Assembly (NCBI GenBank): GCA_009792885.1
Contig: WMCF01000031.1
Coordinates: 174,972-238,971, forward strand
Direction of reading: 5' to 3'
Source: Eremophila alpestris peregrina
Lineage: Eukaryota; Chordata; Aves; Passeriformes; Alaudidae
Length of the DNA stretch: 64,000 nt
Positions 26,617 through 37,500 of the stretch are shown here, in pieces (the first letter of the stretch is position 1; every line of letters starts with the position of its first letter). Made by a program: the position numbers and the translations under genes. Below the pieces are notes generated by a model that saw only the letters and a program-made list of their open reading frames with translations, ran no database searches and was not told the DNA's origin.

Positions 26617-28384
26617 CACAGCTAAGAATGAGTTGACCCTTTTTGTTTCCTTACTTCCCCATGTTTTATTCCTTCTCTGAATACTCTTTTACAGCTGAGC
26701 AACTAGTTGGGATGCTGGGGTGGCCAGCAACAAGATTTCATGGCAAAAATTAAGCAGCTCTGATGCTTCCTCTTCTAGGAGATGCTTTACATGAAAAAAC
26801 AATTTATGGTTTCAGGCGATTGGCTTAAAAATGGAGGGAAAAGTACAACTGCTCCTTTGTAAGTAAAGAAATGATGTCATGCAAGCCTAAAAACAGTGTT
26901 TTGGTGCTGGTTAAACACACCCAAAAAGCTCAGATACCCACATGGGTCCAACAGTGATATTTACTCTCCCTGGCCAGGTGTTTTTGGAGGCTTTGAAGGT
27001 CACCCAGCAGTGCAAGGTTGCCTCAACCAGGAGCTACAAGGTGGTGCTGCCTCCCTGCTTTGCCACACAACCCCAGTGCAGGACACTTGGAAATGGCCCA
27101 AACCAGAGTTTTATTATTTGCTCCCCACGTAGGCAAGGGCTGCAGTCAGTGCCAGCCTGGGTTTGTCATCACCACCTCGACTGGCACCACCCCAAAATCA
27201 ATTCTGGTGCCTGGCACTCACTCAGGCTGGAAAGTGTCTGTGCTGAGCCACTCCCTCTCCTGACTCCCTGAGCAGCTCCAGGCTGTCCCAGCAGCACAGA
27301 CCATCCACAGGATCCCCTGCCTTCACCTGAAAGCTCTCCAAGTCTGGATTTACCTCTTCTTCCCTGCCCAGGCAGCAGCAGGCTCAGGCAGGGGAGCCAA
27401 CACCACTGGAACAGCCCCAAATTCATCCTTGTACTCATCTTTCCAACCAGGCTTCAGCTGGGCTTGCTTTCTGCAGGTTGTGCCCCACAAAAGCCATCCT
27501 GGGTGTTTGTGGGCCATTTTTTTTAATCTAATTAAAAGCTCTGATGAAGAAGTTGCACCCAGACATCTCAGGTGTGCAGTGATCCAGAGATGGGAAATGC
27601 TGGGGCACTCCCCAGTCTGAGTTTCTGATGAACATCAGACCTGAAGCTGCCTTTAACAGTGATCTCCAAGTCCAAACTGATGAGGGAGGGAGTGGGTAAA
27701 TACACAACAGAAAGTTGGATGAGCCATCAGATGCCAAGGGGGATCTGTAGCCAAAATTCCAGGTGGTGGCTGGCTACAAGCAGCATCCTTCAACAATCTG
27801 GCACCAATGGTTTGGAATAATGTCGTTTATTAAAGACTGGGGTGGTGGGACAGGACACCCAGCTCAGGGAGCAAAACTGGAAGGCAGAATTCCTGCTCAG
27901 ATGGATCCCAAAAAAACTGCAGAGCTCCCCAAAGCTCAAAGGCAAAACCCTACCTCTGGCATGGCCAATCCCATAAACCAGCTCAGGCTGGGGCTGGAAA
28001 GAAGCTCTGCAGAACCTCGGGATCCTGGTGAACAAAGGAACAACCATGGAGCAAGGATCAGCTGCACCCTGAGCTGGAGGAGCACAAACCCCACCAGGAA
28101 TGGGATTTTAAAGGAGGCATCAGAATTCCACACACCAACAGCAGGAAAAGACGAACTGGGATTCCATCTCATTGCTTTTTTTCAGGAGAATGGGAAGACC
28201 CAAGGGCAGCAAACCAACTCGTGATTCACAGCAGTGCAGGTCTGAGGAGAAGTGAAATGCTGATGCATTTAGGAGCTGGTGACAGGGCAGTCACCACAGC
28301 ACACAGCACCAGGGGACACAGGCACACTCTGGGAGAGGCACTGTCCACGTGGCACCTCCCACAAAACAGAGGAGCAGCAGATTA

Positions 28385-28433
28385 TTACAACAAAAACAAC
28401 AACAATATTAATAATTAATAAATAATAATAAAA
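28385..28433. repeat. (AAC)n/(AAT)n low-complexity tract
   Basis: ACA and TAA trinucleotide repeats, imperfect. It looks like the degenerate tail of an old retroelement, though none is recognised beside it. Confidence 0.7.
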
Positions 28434-30548
28434 ATCTGGTTTGGCCTTTCACAACAAAACCACAGTTATGGACACAGGTACCCCTGAGCCCTCAGTCCCT
28501 CACTGTTAAAGGGTTCACCTTGGCCTGCTGCAGGTGTTTGCCTCTCCCTCCCTCCCAGTTCAGGGCTGTACTTTCTGTTCATAATTCAAGGGACAATTTC
28601 TGCCCTGAGGCAGATTCCAGCTCATTTCTTCAGTCTCTAGCAGAAGCAAACACCTCTGAGTGAGAGCAGTGCACAGGTGACATCCACAGTGACCAATTCC
28701 CATATTCTCACCACATCCCTTTTCTTTCCTTTTACTCACTTGTGCTCAAACGTGCTCCCAGCAGAATCACCACGAGGAGCTGATGCAAACCCTCCTCCAA
28801 ACCCCGCCCTCCTCCTCCCTCTGCCTTCAATCCCTGCGGTGGGAGGGCTCATCCAGGCGCAAATGGTGCTGGTGGGAAACCTTGGGATTGTCTCCAAGGC
28901 AGTGAGGGGCTTTTCCCAGGTGTTCCCAGGAGAAGCTTGAGCCAGGATGCTCAAACCAGCCCCTCAGGTTGACTGTAGAAGCTGTTGTGCCTTTATTTCT
29001 TGCCTTTGTTTGTGTCAGGAGCACTTTTAAATCCACTTTTCTGTAGCTGAGTATTTACAGGTGCAGGGCAAATTCTCCAAACCCCACAGCCAGAACCAGG
29101 CACTGAGTCTGAAGGATTTGTTTCAACCAAAAAAAGGAAGTAGGAGATATTGGAGCCCCTGGCTGTGATGGGTTCAAGTGAAACACATCCCTCTGAAATG
29201 ACTTCAGGTTGAAAAATTTCCTTGGAAATTTTGAAGGAGTAAAATCCAAATGTGAACAAAGTATTGCTCCACTTTGGGGGTGGGAATTTGTTCAAACCAC
29301 TCTCTGATCCTTCACCATTCACTTCAAACTTTGTCATTTTTATTATTCAAAAATAATGCAGCAAAGGCATTGACTGTAACAGGGAGAAATAAATTTTAAA
29401 AGCAAACAAACAAATTAAAAAACCCCCCAAAACTAAATGTTTTTTGACCCATGATGAGTTGCAGCCCCACCTCCCCAAGTCATGTTTTCTCAGCCTCACT
29501 CTTCTCTCCAGTAAAATTTCAACTTTACAGTATGTTCTAAAATCAAACAAAAAAATCAAAACCAGGGCAGTGGGGGAAAGACTCAGAATCCTTTGAGAGC
29601 CTCAAATATTCACTGGTCTCCAGGAGCTGGGAATTTTAAGAGAAAAAACTAAACCACACTTTTGCAAATCACATGAGACCCATCATAAAATTGTCAGAGT
29701 TGGCAGCACTGTAAAATCTATGATATTGTGGGCTGGATTTATGGACAAGAATCCTGAGGCTTTGGGATATTTTTTTCCCTCAGCCCTCCAGGCACAACAG
29801 CAGTTTTTGGGAAGTTGGCTCTGCCGTGGGAGCAGCCTGAGCAGTAGAGGGGTGACTTTGGCCCTTCCAAGGGTTCCTGCCTGTAGGAAAAGCTTCACCA
29901 GCTCAGGTTTGGGGACTGCTGGTGGGGAAAAGACATCTCCCAAACCCACCCAGCATCGTGGCTGGTGACACTTGAAATGTGCAGTGATTGATAGGGGCAG
30001 ACAAAGAGCTCTCTGTGCCTCTCAGGGCATCAAATCCCTCCCCAGGTACCAGGCAAGGAGTGCAGGGAGTGTTTCAGCCCAGGGAGGCAGCTGCAAAAAC
30101 AGCATTGTGACCACAGCCTGGGGATTGCTGCTCACTCCTTCAGAGGTGTTCTCAGCACAGGTTGGGTTTCCTGCTCCGAGGAATCGCTCAGCCTGCTCTT
30201 GTTTGTTCTACATCAATCCTAAAGGCCTCTTTGCCTTCTGCCTACTGATGTTCCACTGATCCTTTCCTCACTAAATTCCCTGCTCATGGCCAGGATGGGC
30301 CTCCCCTGCCTTCTCCCCCCACCTCAGCAACCCTGCTCCTCCTCTGGAGCTCCCTTTGGAGCCCAGTTCCCTCCTCATCCCGGGGTACAGCTCTGCTGGA
30401 CTCTTGTTCCATCGTCCCTGTCCCCAGGCCTGGGGCAGGAGCAGCCCAGGTCCAGCCCACCCCCAACACCCTCAGTGGGGTTTATGGAAACCCACCAGAG
30501 GATTATTTTGGGATGGTCTTCCTCAAGTTTCAAGGCTTCTTATTAAAG

Positions 30549-30750
30549 ATTCATGGAATGGTTTGTGTTGGGAGGGACCTTAAAGCCCATCCAGTGCCAC
30601 CCCTGCCATGGCAGGGACACCTTCCACTGTCCCAGGGTGCTCCAAGCCCCATCCAACCTGGCCTTGGACACTGCCAGGGATCCAGGGGCAGCCACAACTT
30701 CTCTGGGAATCCTGTGCCAGGGCCTGCCCACCCTCCCAGGGAAGAATCGC
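30549..30750 (-). mobile_element. CR1 LINE fragment
   Basis: Antisense CR1 3' end starting ATTCATGGAATGG and followed by GGGAGGGACCTTAAAGCCCA, CCATGGCAGGGACACCTTCC and CCTGGCCTTGGACACTGCC. About 200 bp, 5' truncated. Confidence 0.88.
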
Positions 30751-33390
30751 CAGTTTAGCTCTGAAGAGGGTGAATTTTGCAACCTCTTTTGTCCAATTCC
30801 TCCACTGACAAATGTAATTTTCCCCCTAATTTTGCTGTTTATTGTTATTGTCAGCATTATTATTCTTGGCTAAGAAATGAATCCATAAGAAAAGAAATTA
30901 AAGAAATCACATCAGGCTCTTTGGAACATAAACTCACAATCAGAGGGAGAGGACAACCTTCTTCTTGACAGCTGCTGGTGGTGTTTGGGACCACTTGGGG
31001 AAAAGGAGAAGGTCGAGGTAGAACAGGCACATCCAAATCCAGCCTGGGATCACCTTTTCCTTCCACATCCTGACTCCTCCCAGTCCTACCCATGGAAATG
31101 GAATTGCCATATGGAAATGCCACGTTGACAAACTCCTTCAAAAGAGGAGGAAAAGGTTGTGTTGGATCCTCCCACCACCTTTTCTTTGCCTTCATCCCAG
31201 ATTTTACTGCTGTGACAATGATTCTGCCACTGATGGTCTCCCTGCTCCTCATACCAGTGTGGCTCCACAAGGCTGTATCCTCAGGGATCTGCCTGCTTTT
31301 CCAGCACCAAAAGCCATCACAGAATCTCGGCATAACCCCAAAGAGCCAAAAACCAAACCTGAGGAGCTCTGGGGAAATGAGTGGAATTGGAAGCTTGAGG
31401 CTTTCCTCCCAACTCTTAAGTAATTTTCCATGGGAGTTGAGTTTTCCTTGATCCTCTTTGAGATGCCTGGCAGGCATTTTTTGGGGAGACCTCTTTACTA
31501 ACAGGGTAAGCACTGCCCATCTAATTACAAGGGAATCACCCCATGGGGATTAGATTGTTACATGATCAGCAGTGGGATAATGAAGCTGGGAAAACACAAC
31601 GTGGATGACAGCTAAATACAGTGTAATTGTTGTGTCCCTTAACTCAAAATGCAATTTACTCATCAATCCTGGAGCACTGCACGTTCTGTGTGATTTGATG
31701 CAATGTTTGGGGGGTTCCCTGGGGCTGGCTCCATGCAGACAAAAAGCTTTGCAAGAATTGAGGTCCCAGCCATGCCCCACATGTGGTGCCTGCATCTCAT
31801 TCTGCCCACAAATGTTGCTGGTACCCAGAGTGAGCTCCAGCATCACATTTTGGCTGTGTCTAACCTCCTTCCATGCCCTTCCTGAGGTGATCCTGCCCCA
31901 GCAGCCCCACAGAGCCAACCTTTCTGCTGGGCTTCCCAGCTGCAATCTCTTCATTGCTCCAGAGCTGGTTTCCAGTTCCCAAAGCCTCTCCCCTAATTCC
32001 CGAGGCTGAGACACAACCCCAAACCCCCCCTTGGCCAAACACTTCCCACCACCCTCACTTCCCTGGGAACAGGGTGGAGTTCCACCTCACTGGGGCTGCC
32101 AGTGCCACCCCAGCACCCACCAAGGTCACTTTTAGACCTGCCTTGATGGGAAAGTGACCCCAGGAGAGCACAGCCTTGGGGGACCCAAGATTGGGGCTGT
32201 GGCAGTTGTGCCCCAAACTCAGCTCAAGCTCAGCCCATCCCTCCCTTCCCCCTGGGATGTTGCACCTCCTCTGCTACAGCAGAAATTAATAAAAATTCAA
32301 TTGTAGGCATCAAGTAGAAGGGAAAAAAAATCATCAACTAAAACCACCCCAAACTCAAAAATGCATTAAAAATTTGTGGGCAGTCCCTTGCCATTGAGAG
32401 TGTGTGGTATTTATGAGCCATAAACTGGCACACAAAAATGGGAGATCAGAGCCAGGTAGGGATTCTTTTTTTCCCCTCAGCTCCATGGCTTTGGATGCTT
32501 GTCTATATTCCCTCCCACATCAGAATTCCCACCCATTCCCACCCACATTCCCAGTGGCTGACAACGCAGGTATACCTCTTTAGTTAATTAGAATTACTTT
32601 TAATTAAAAATATATGTAAATTATATAGAGTGTGCACAGCTTGGAGAGGGAAAAAAAAAAGGAGAAAAGAAAGCAAACTTCCATTTCAATAAAAATTTGA
32701 ACCTCTTGGAATCAGTTGCTTTTGTGACATCCTTGGAGTTATTGGAACTCTCACGTATAAATAAATAGGACCAGGAAATTTTACACCTGAAATATTCTGC
32801 AGTAGACATTTTCCCTTGCACATATTTGCTTTTCCTTCTCTTTTTGCCTCCACCACTCCCAGCCTCTCATGATCACTTTCTGCCCCTTTTAAACACATTT
32901 ATTTGATATCTCACTTCACACACCCAGACTGATATCCTTTTTTTTTTTCTTTTTTCTTTTTTCTTTTGGAGAGGAAGCAAAGGAACACGGGAGAAAATGA
33001 AAGCCCGGGATTGCAAACAAGCGTCATCATCATTTTGGTGAGCAAACATTTTCCTCTCAGTGTCTGCATCCTCTCCCCCCTCTCCCCCTGTGGCAGCTGG
33101 CTCAGAGCCTGGCTTTCCACACGCTGCTAAAAATCCAGCAGGACTCAAGCTGGGGATGTTTGCAAGCTTGGAAATAACCCCATGCTTCCGTCAGAGACGG
33201 CTGGGGGACCAGGAAAGACCAGGAGATGGGAAGGGAAGAGGAGTGAGAGAATTACAAGTGGAAAAGGAGATGAGGGGATGGTTTATGGAATGGTTCCTGG
33301 ACAGAATTTTGGGGAAATTGTAAGGAAACACAGCTCCCTGTGGGAGTAATTTCACTCTTGGTACAATGCCTGGGTGAGGTAGGTACTGGA

Positions 33391-34020
33391 TTTATTTATT
33401 TGGGGGTTCTCAGTACCTCTTCCTGTTGAAAAGTAAAGATAACACTAATTAAAAAAAAAANNNNNNNNNNNNNNNNNNNNNNNNNNNNNNNNNNNNNNNN
33501 NNNNNNNNNNNNNNNNNNNNNNNNNNNNNNNNNNNNNNNNNNNNNNNNNNNNNNNNNNNNNNNNNNNNNNNNNNNNNNNNNNNNNNNNNNNNNNNNNNNN
33601 AAAAAAAAAAAAAGTAACATCCTAATTGTTCTCGTTCAAGCATTCTGACCGTGGTGAGAAAGGCAGCAGGAGTTTGGTGTCCCTTGGAGAACAAAAAGAG
33701 CAGAAGGACGGGGGGGAGAACGAGGGTGGTGGCAGCAACACAAACTGGGTGGGACCGTGGAGGGACAGAAGTGTGCTGGGCTGTTGGTTTTTCTTTTGAA
33801 ACAAAAGAAAACGAAAGGGGGGTCAGGGCAAGTCACACTGAGGCCGATGGCTTCCAGCCGTGCTTTCAGTCAGTGTCCGTCCCTCTCGAGTGCTAGCGGT
33901 GAACATTCACTTCAAGGAGTCTTGCAAAACGCTTTGTTATCGACAGGGGGATCGTTTTCCTTTTCCTTCTCCCGTTTTGCGGGATTCTCCCGTGGCTCTG
34001 GCACTTCCCTGCCCCCCTGG
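33391..34020 (-). other. TBX5: Probable TBX5 3' UTR (partial, interrupted by gap)
   Basis: Sequence directly downstream of the TBX5 stop. The first 400 bases hold no repeat and have a few CpGs, as expected of a 3' UTR. A run of A on the plus strand (T in the transcript) surrounds a 140-base gap at 33461-33600. The first clear polyadenylation hexamers on the minus strand are the overlapping AATAAATAAA at 33400-33391; another lies at 32903-32898. I see no convincing downstream GT-rich element, so the true cleavage site is open and the UTR may be longer. Confidence 0.45.
33461..33600. other. Assembly gap (140 N) inside poly(A)
   Basis: 140 undetermined bases flanked by 10 A on the left and 13 A on the right. 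The size is not a round default, so it was probably estimated. The missing sequence may be a long A/T homopolymer or a retrotransposon tail. It lies 420 bp downstream of the TBX5 stop. Confidence 0.95.
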
Positions 34021-34598
34021 TTAGCTGTTCTCGCTCCACTCTGGCACCATCCCCACGCCGTGCACCGAGTGGTACTGGTGGGGAGACAGGGTTCGAGGCA
34101 CGCCGTGGGAATAGAGGAATTCCGCCGGCTGGAGGCTGCTGGGAGGGGACTGGATGCCCGTCTGAGGTCCACACTGCCTCACGATGGGCTGGTGGGAGCT
34201 TTGGTGCTGGAACATGCTGTGGGTGTCTGCGATTTGGGGCGACGTGTGGTTGGCCACGCTGCCCAGGCGGGGCATGAGCGGCCCCGAGGTGAAGTGGGCA
34301 GAGAAATGCTGGTAGGGTAACCTGTCCATGGGCTGCATGGCAGACACTGTGCAACTGCTGTACGAGGGCACGCTGGGCCACGTGTTACAGCTGATGTCCT
34401 CCAGGCTGGGCACGGGCTCCGTGGGCGGCGCAGAGCTGGCGTACATGCAGGCCTGGCGCTGCGCCGACTCAGTCCTGTACGACGTGTTCAGTCCCTGCTG
34501 CTGCGGGTAACTGGACCTGTAGAAAGGGTCCTCGTCTGCTGGAGAGGTTTCCATGTAGGGCTTCTTGTAGGGATGCTCGGTGGTGGAACATTCCTCAT
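34021..34598 (-). CDS. TBX5: TBX5 exon 9 (C-terminal activation region and stop)
   Basis: 578-nt terminal coding part (human 575, so one codon longer). It starts after an acceptor ending ctcccaacag; the split codon G|AT gives Asp328. The exon begins DEECSTTEHPYKKPYMETSP, whose KKP completes the bipartite nuclear localisation signal begun by KRK in exon 8. Residues of about 339-379, the reported activation domain, follow with EDPFYRSSYPQQQGL and ACMYASSAPP. The tail carries SCNTWPSVPSYSS, QHFSAHFTSGPLMPRL, VRQCGPQTG and FLYSHGVPRTLSPHQY, and ends PEWSENS with a TAA stop at 34023-34021. The open frame continues upstream into the intron to an earlier ATG; that extension is not coding because the acceptor and homology begin at 34598. 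Confidence 0.97.
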
Positions 34599-37500
34599 CT
34601 GTTGGGAGAGAGAAGTGGCCAGCAATGATGAAGTGGCCAGCAATGATGATGTGCCTGCAGCTGAACCTCCCGCTCTGCAGTCCTGCTTTTACCCAGGACA
34701 ATCTGGCACTTTCCTCGGTGTAAATCCCTGTCATTTCCCTGGAACTGAGCTCAATCTATCCTGTGGAAACCAAGCCTTGCACTTGGCCTTCTCTGCTGGA
34801 GTAGGGAAGGGATTAGCCAGGAGCTCTGGGAGGAAAATCAAGGTGCTGGAGGGATCCTGAGGTTTATCTTGCTTGGTGATCCCCCCACGTGATCCCCATC
34901 TCCTTCCTGCTGCCACTTTTACCTGAGGAATAACATCTGCCTGCGACCTCTGCACCTACCAAGGCCCCCACTCCCCTCCAGGAGGCTCAGAGCTGATGCT
35001 GTCAACTCAAATCCTTTGCAACAAAAGATTTCCGTGATAAAAAGAGACAAAAAAAGGAGATCACAATAAAAATCCTCCCAAGGGAGCACCAGCGATGGCA
35101 CGGTTGGGACAATCAGATTTGGAGTTTGACAGCCACAGCCTTCAGCTGTGCCAAGGCAGCTGGGCACATAAATCCACACAGGGCTGTGGACTCATAAATC
35201 CACACAGGGCCGTGTGCTGGAGCCAAGGGGAACAAAGGAGAAAAGTAAATTTCACAGCTAGAAACAACAAGGCACATCTTGCAGAGCCCTTTGTTTCCTG
35301 CAGCATCCCAGGCCGGCAGAGGGAAGGAGATAAACAATTTAGGTGAAATCTCCAGGGTGAGGCCAAATGAATAAATTCATGTGCACTTATTTATTCATTC
35401 ACAGGGTCATCAAATGAAATCCAGCTCTGCTGGAATGGATGGCAAAATTCCCAGGGACGAGCACTTCAGCAAGAGATTTTAAGGACAGCGTGGCAAGGGA
35501 AGAGGAGCTGTTCTGACATGGATTAACTTTGCTGCTGCTTCAAAAACAAGATTTCTGGGGCAGGCAGGAAAACATCCCACTTGGTTAGAGCTCTCCTGGC
35601 TGCACCCTTTGAACAGGGGTCAGATTTGAAAGAAATTTGGAACAAGTTACCCTTTACATTTTTTCTCAATCAATGTGTTTTGAGTTGTAATTTTTTTCAC
35701 CCCCAAAATACAGTGGGGAAACAAACCCCAGACAGAAAGGAGGCCTGAGAGCATCTGCCCCACAAGAGGCACAGGGGTGTTGCTGCCAGGCTGCTCTGAG
35801 GGGAATACTCGTGTCACACCTTCAGGTGGGCAGTGCAGGCACCTTTTGTTCCTTCTAACCACAGGCATGCATGTAACCCTTATTGCTCTCAACAGCCATC
35901 AGGGCTCTCCTGGAAGCTGCACCCTCTCTGCCTGTAAAATAATCCATTATTCCCACCCAGGGGTCTTTCAAGTGCAGCTGGAACAGTTGCTGCTGTTCAT
36001 CCTGGTCCCACAATCCCACAAAGAGCAGGTACTGAGGGATGCCTTGGGGACATTCCCCACGGTGGCATTTGGCTCTGTAACAGCATAAATCCAGCTGGAA
36101 AGCCTCAGTCTCATTTCTTCCTTCCTGACATCATCAAAGCCTGGCTCCTTCACCTCAGCAATGCAGAGCCCTGATAATCAAGTTCCTCCTGTGCCTCCCC
36201 TGTAAATTGGGGTAGCAAGCAGGATGAGAAAAATTAGCAATTCCATCCTATTTTTTTAAAACCAGCTGAAACAATGAGCAGGGAGATGCAGGAATGTGTC
36301 ATCCCCCTTAATCCAGCTCAGGTCCAGTTTATGCAGGAGCAGGGGAAAGGATGGAGTGCCCTGAGAGCCAAAGGCTGGAGGCACAGGTCTAACCTCTCTC
36401 CTGATCCCAGCTCCATGACAGGAGGTACATCTGGAAGAGCAGCCTGAGCTGGAGCTTTTATGGACAGTGTAAAAAGTTTGGATTCCTGACCCACCGCTGA
36501 GTAATAAGAACACTGGGGTGGAAAAACAATGTCTTGTAAAATGCAGCATTGTTCTGCTAATAAAGTTTTCAGCATTAAACCGCATCACTCTGCTGGCATC
36601 AGAAATCATTGGCTTGGGGTTTGACTGTTTATTTTATTTTGATTTTTTTAAATATACAACACAAACCAGTCAAACTCTGTTTTTCCGTGGTTTAAAACTG
36701 CCCGACTTACAACCTGAGCTTGCTGGTTTTTCCATTTAGCCCAGACATTTCACTGCCTGCCACAGCCCAGCTGGGCAGAGCCTCGGTGTCATGGAGCCAC
36801 TTCCAGAATCCATCACAGGTGAAGAGGAAAAAACAAAGCCAACCAGGATTTCAGTGGAAACCCTGTAAGAGCCCTGTGTCCTTCTGTAAGCTCTCAGGAT
36901 CACTCTGCTGGTCCCTCTACAGCCAGGTTTGCTGATGTTTTACGTGGAAAGGGATTTTAAGGTGTGTAAGGACCTTGTTCCCATCTCCAAACAGGACCTA
37001 GGCACTAATGAAGGATTCCAGCCTGCCCTAACAGCTTCTGCCTGTCCTCCTGCCCCTCTTCCCAGTGCTTTTCCCATCTATGGAGACCCAAAGTGCTAGA
37101 GAGGGGAGAGAACACTCTATGTAAATCCTGAAGTGGGATAGTGCAGATCAGAGAGCCTCAGCTGGGGGATTCACAGCTGTCCAGGCTCTCTGGTCTTGTC
37201 CCACCACTCCTCACAGAGGAGATCAGAGCCAGCACAGAGCAGCTTGGAGGGCATCCCCAGAGTGTGTGGAGCAGCTGTAGGGTGGAAAGGGGACACCTTC
37301 AATGACAAAAGCAGCACAAGACGAACAGGTCTCTCATGCAATGCCAAAGGCTGCAGTTTCAATTCATCCTTGCAGGCTCTGGAGCCTGGACAGTGCAGCT
37401 CGTGGCCATAATCCTGCCCCTGAAGGTCCTCTTACCTCCTCCTATCAATGTAAGCAGGATATAGGAGATCTGGAACTGCCTGCTCAGGGTTTGATTCCTG

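Larger units (their letters stand above)
26617..33390. other. Intergenic flank next to TBX5 3' end
   Basis: Holds the CR1 at 30.6 kb, the trinucleotide tract at 28.4 kb and a T-rich stretch at 32938-32968. No gene is recognised. The part nearest TBX5 may include distal 3' UTR. Confidence 0.5.

Noticed and set aside
1..33390. RBM19 exons or another gene downstream of TBX5
   Set aside because: RBM19 is the expected neighbour on this side in other amniotes, but I recognise no RNA-recognition-motif exon on either strand, so it probably lies further left.
33757..34320. 187-codon plus-strand open frame
   Set aside because: Exact antisense shadow of TBX5 exon 9. Its length comes from the GC-rich coding sequence on the other strand.
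34599..34734. Upstream extension of the exon 9 frame to an ATG
   Set aside because: The acceptor at 34599-34600, the split Asp codon and homology all place the exon start at 34598. The extension covers the intronic 18-bp duplication.
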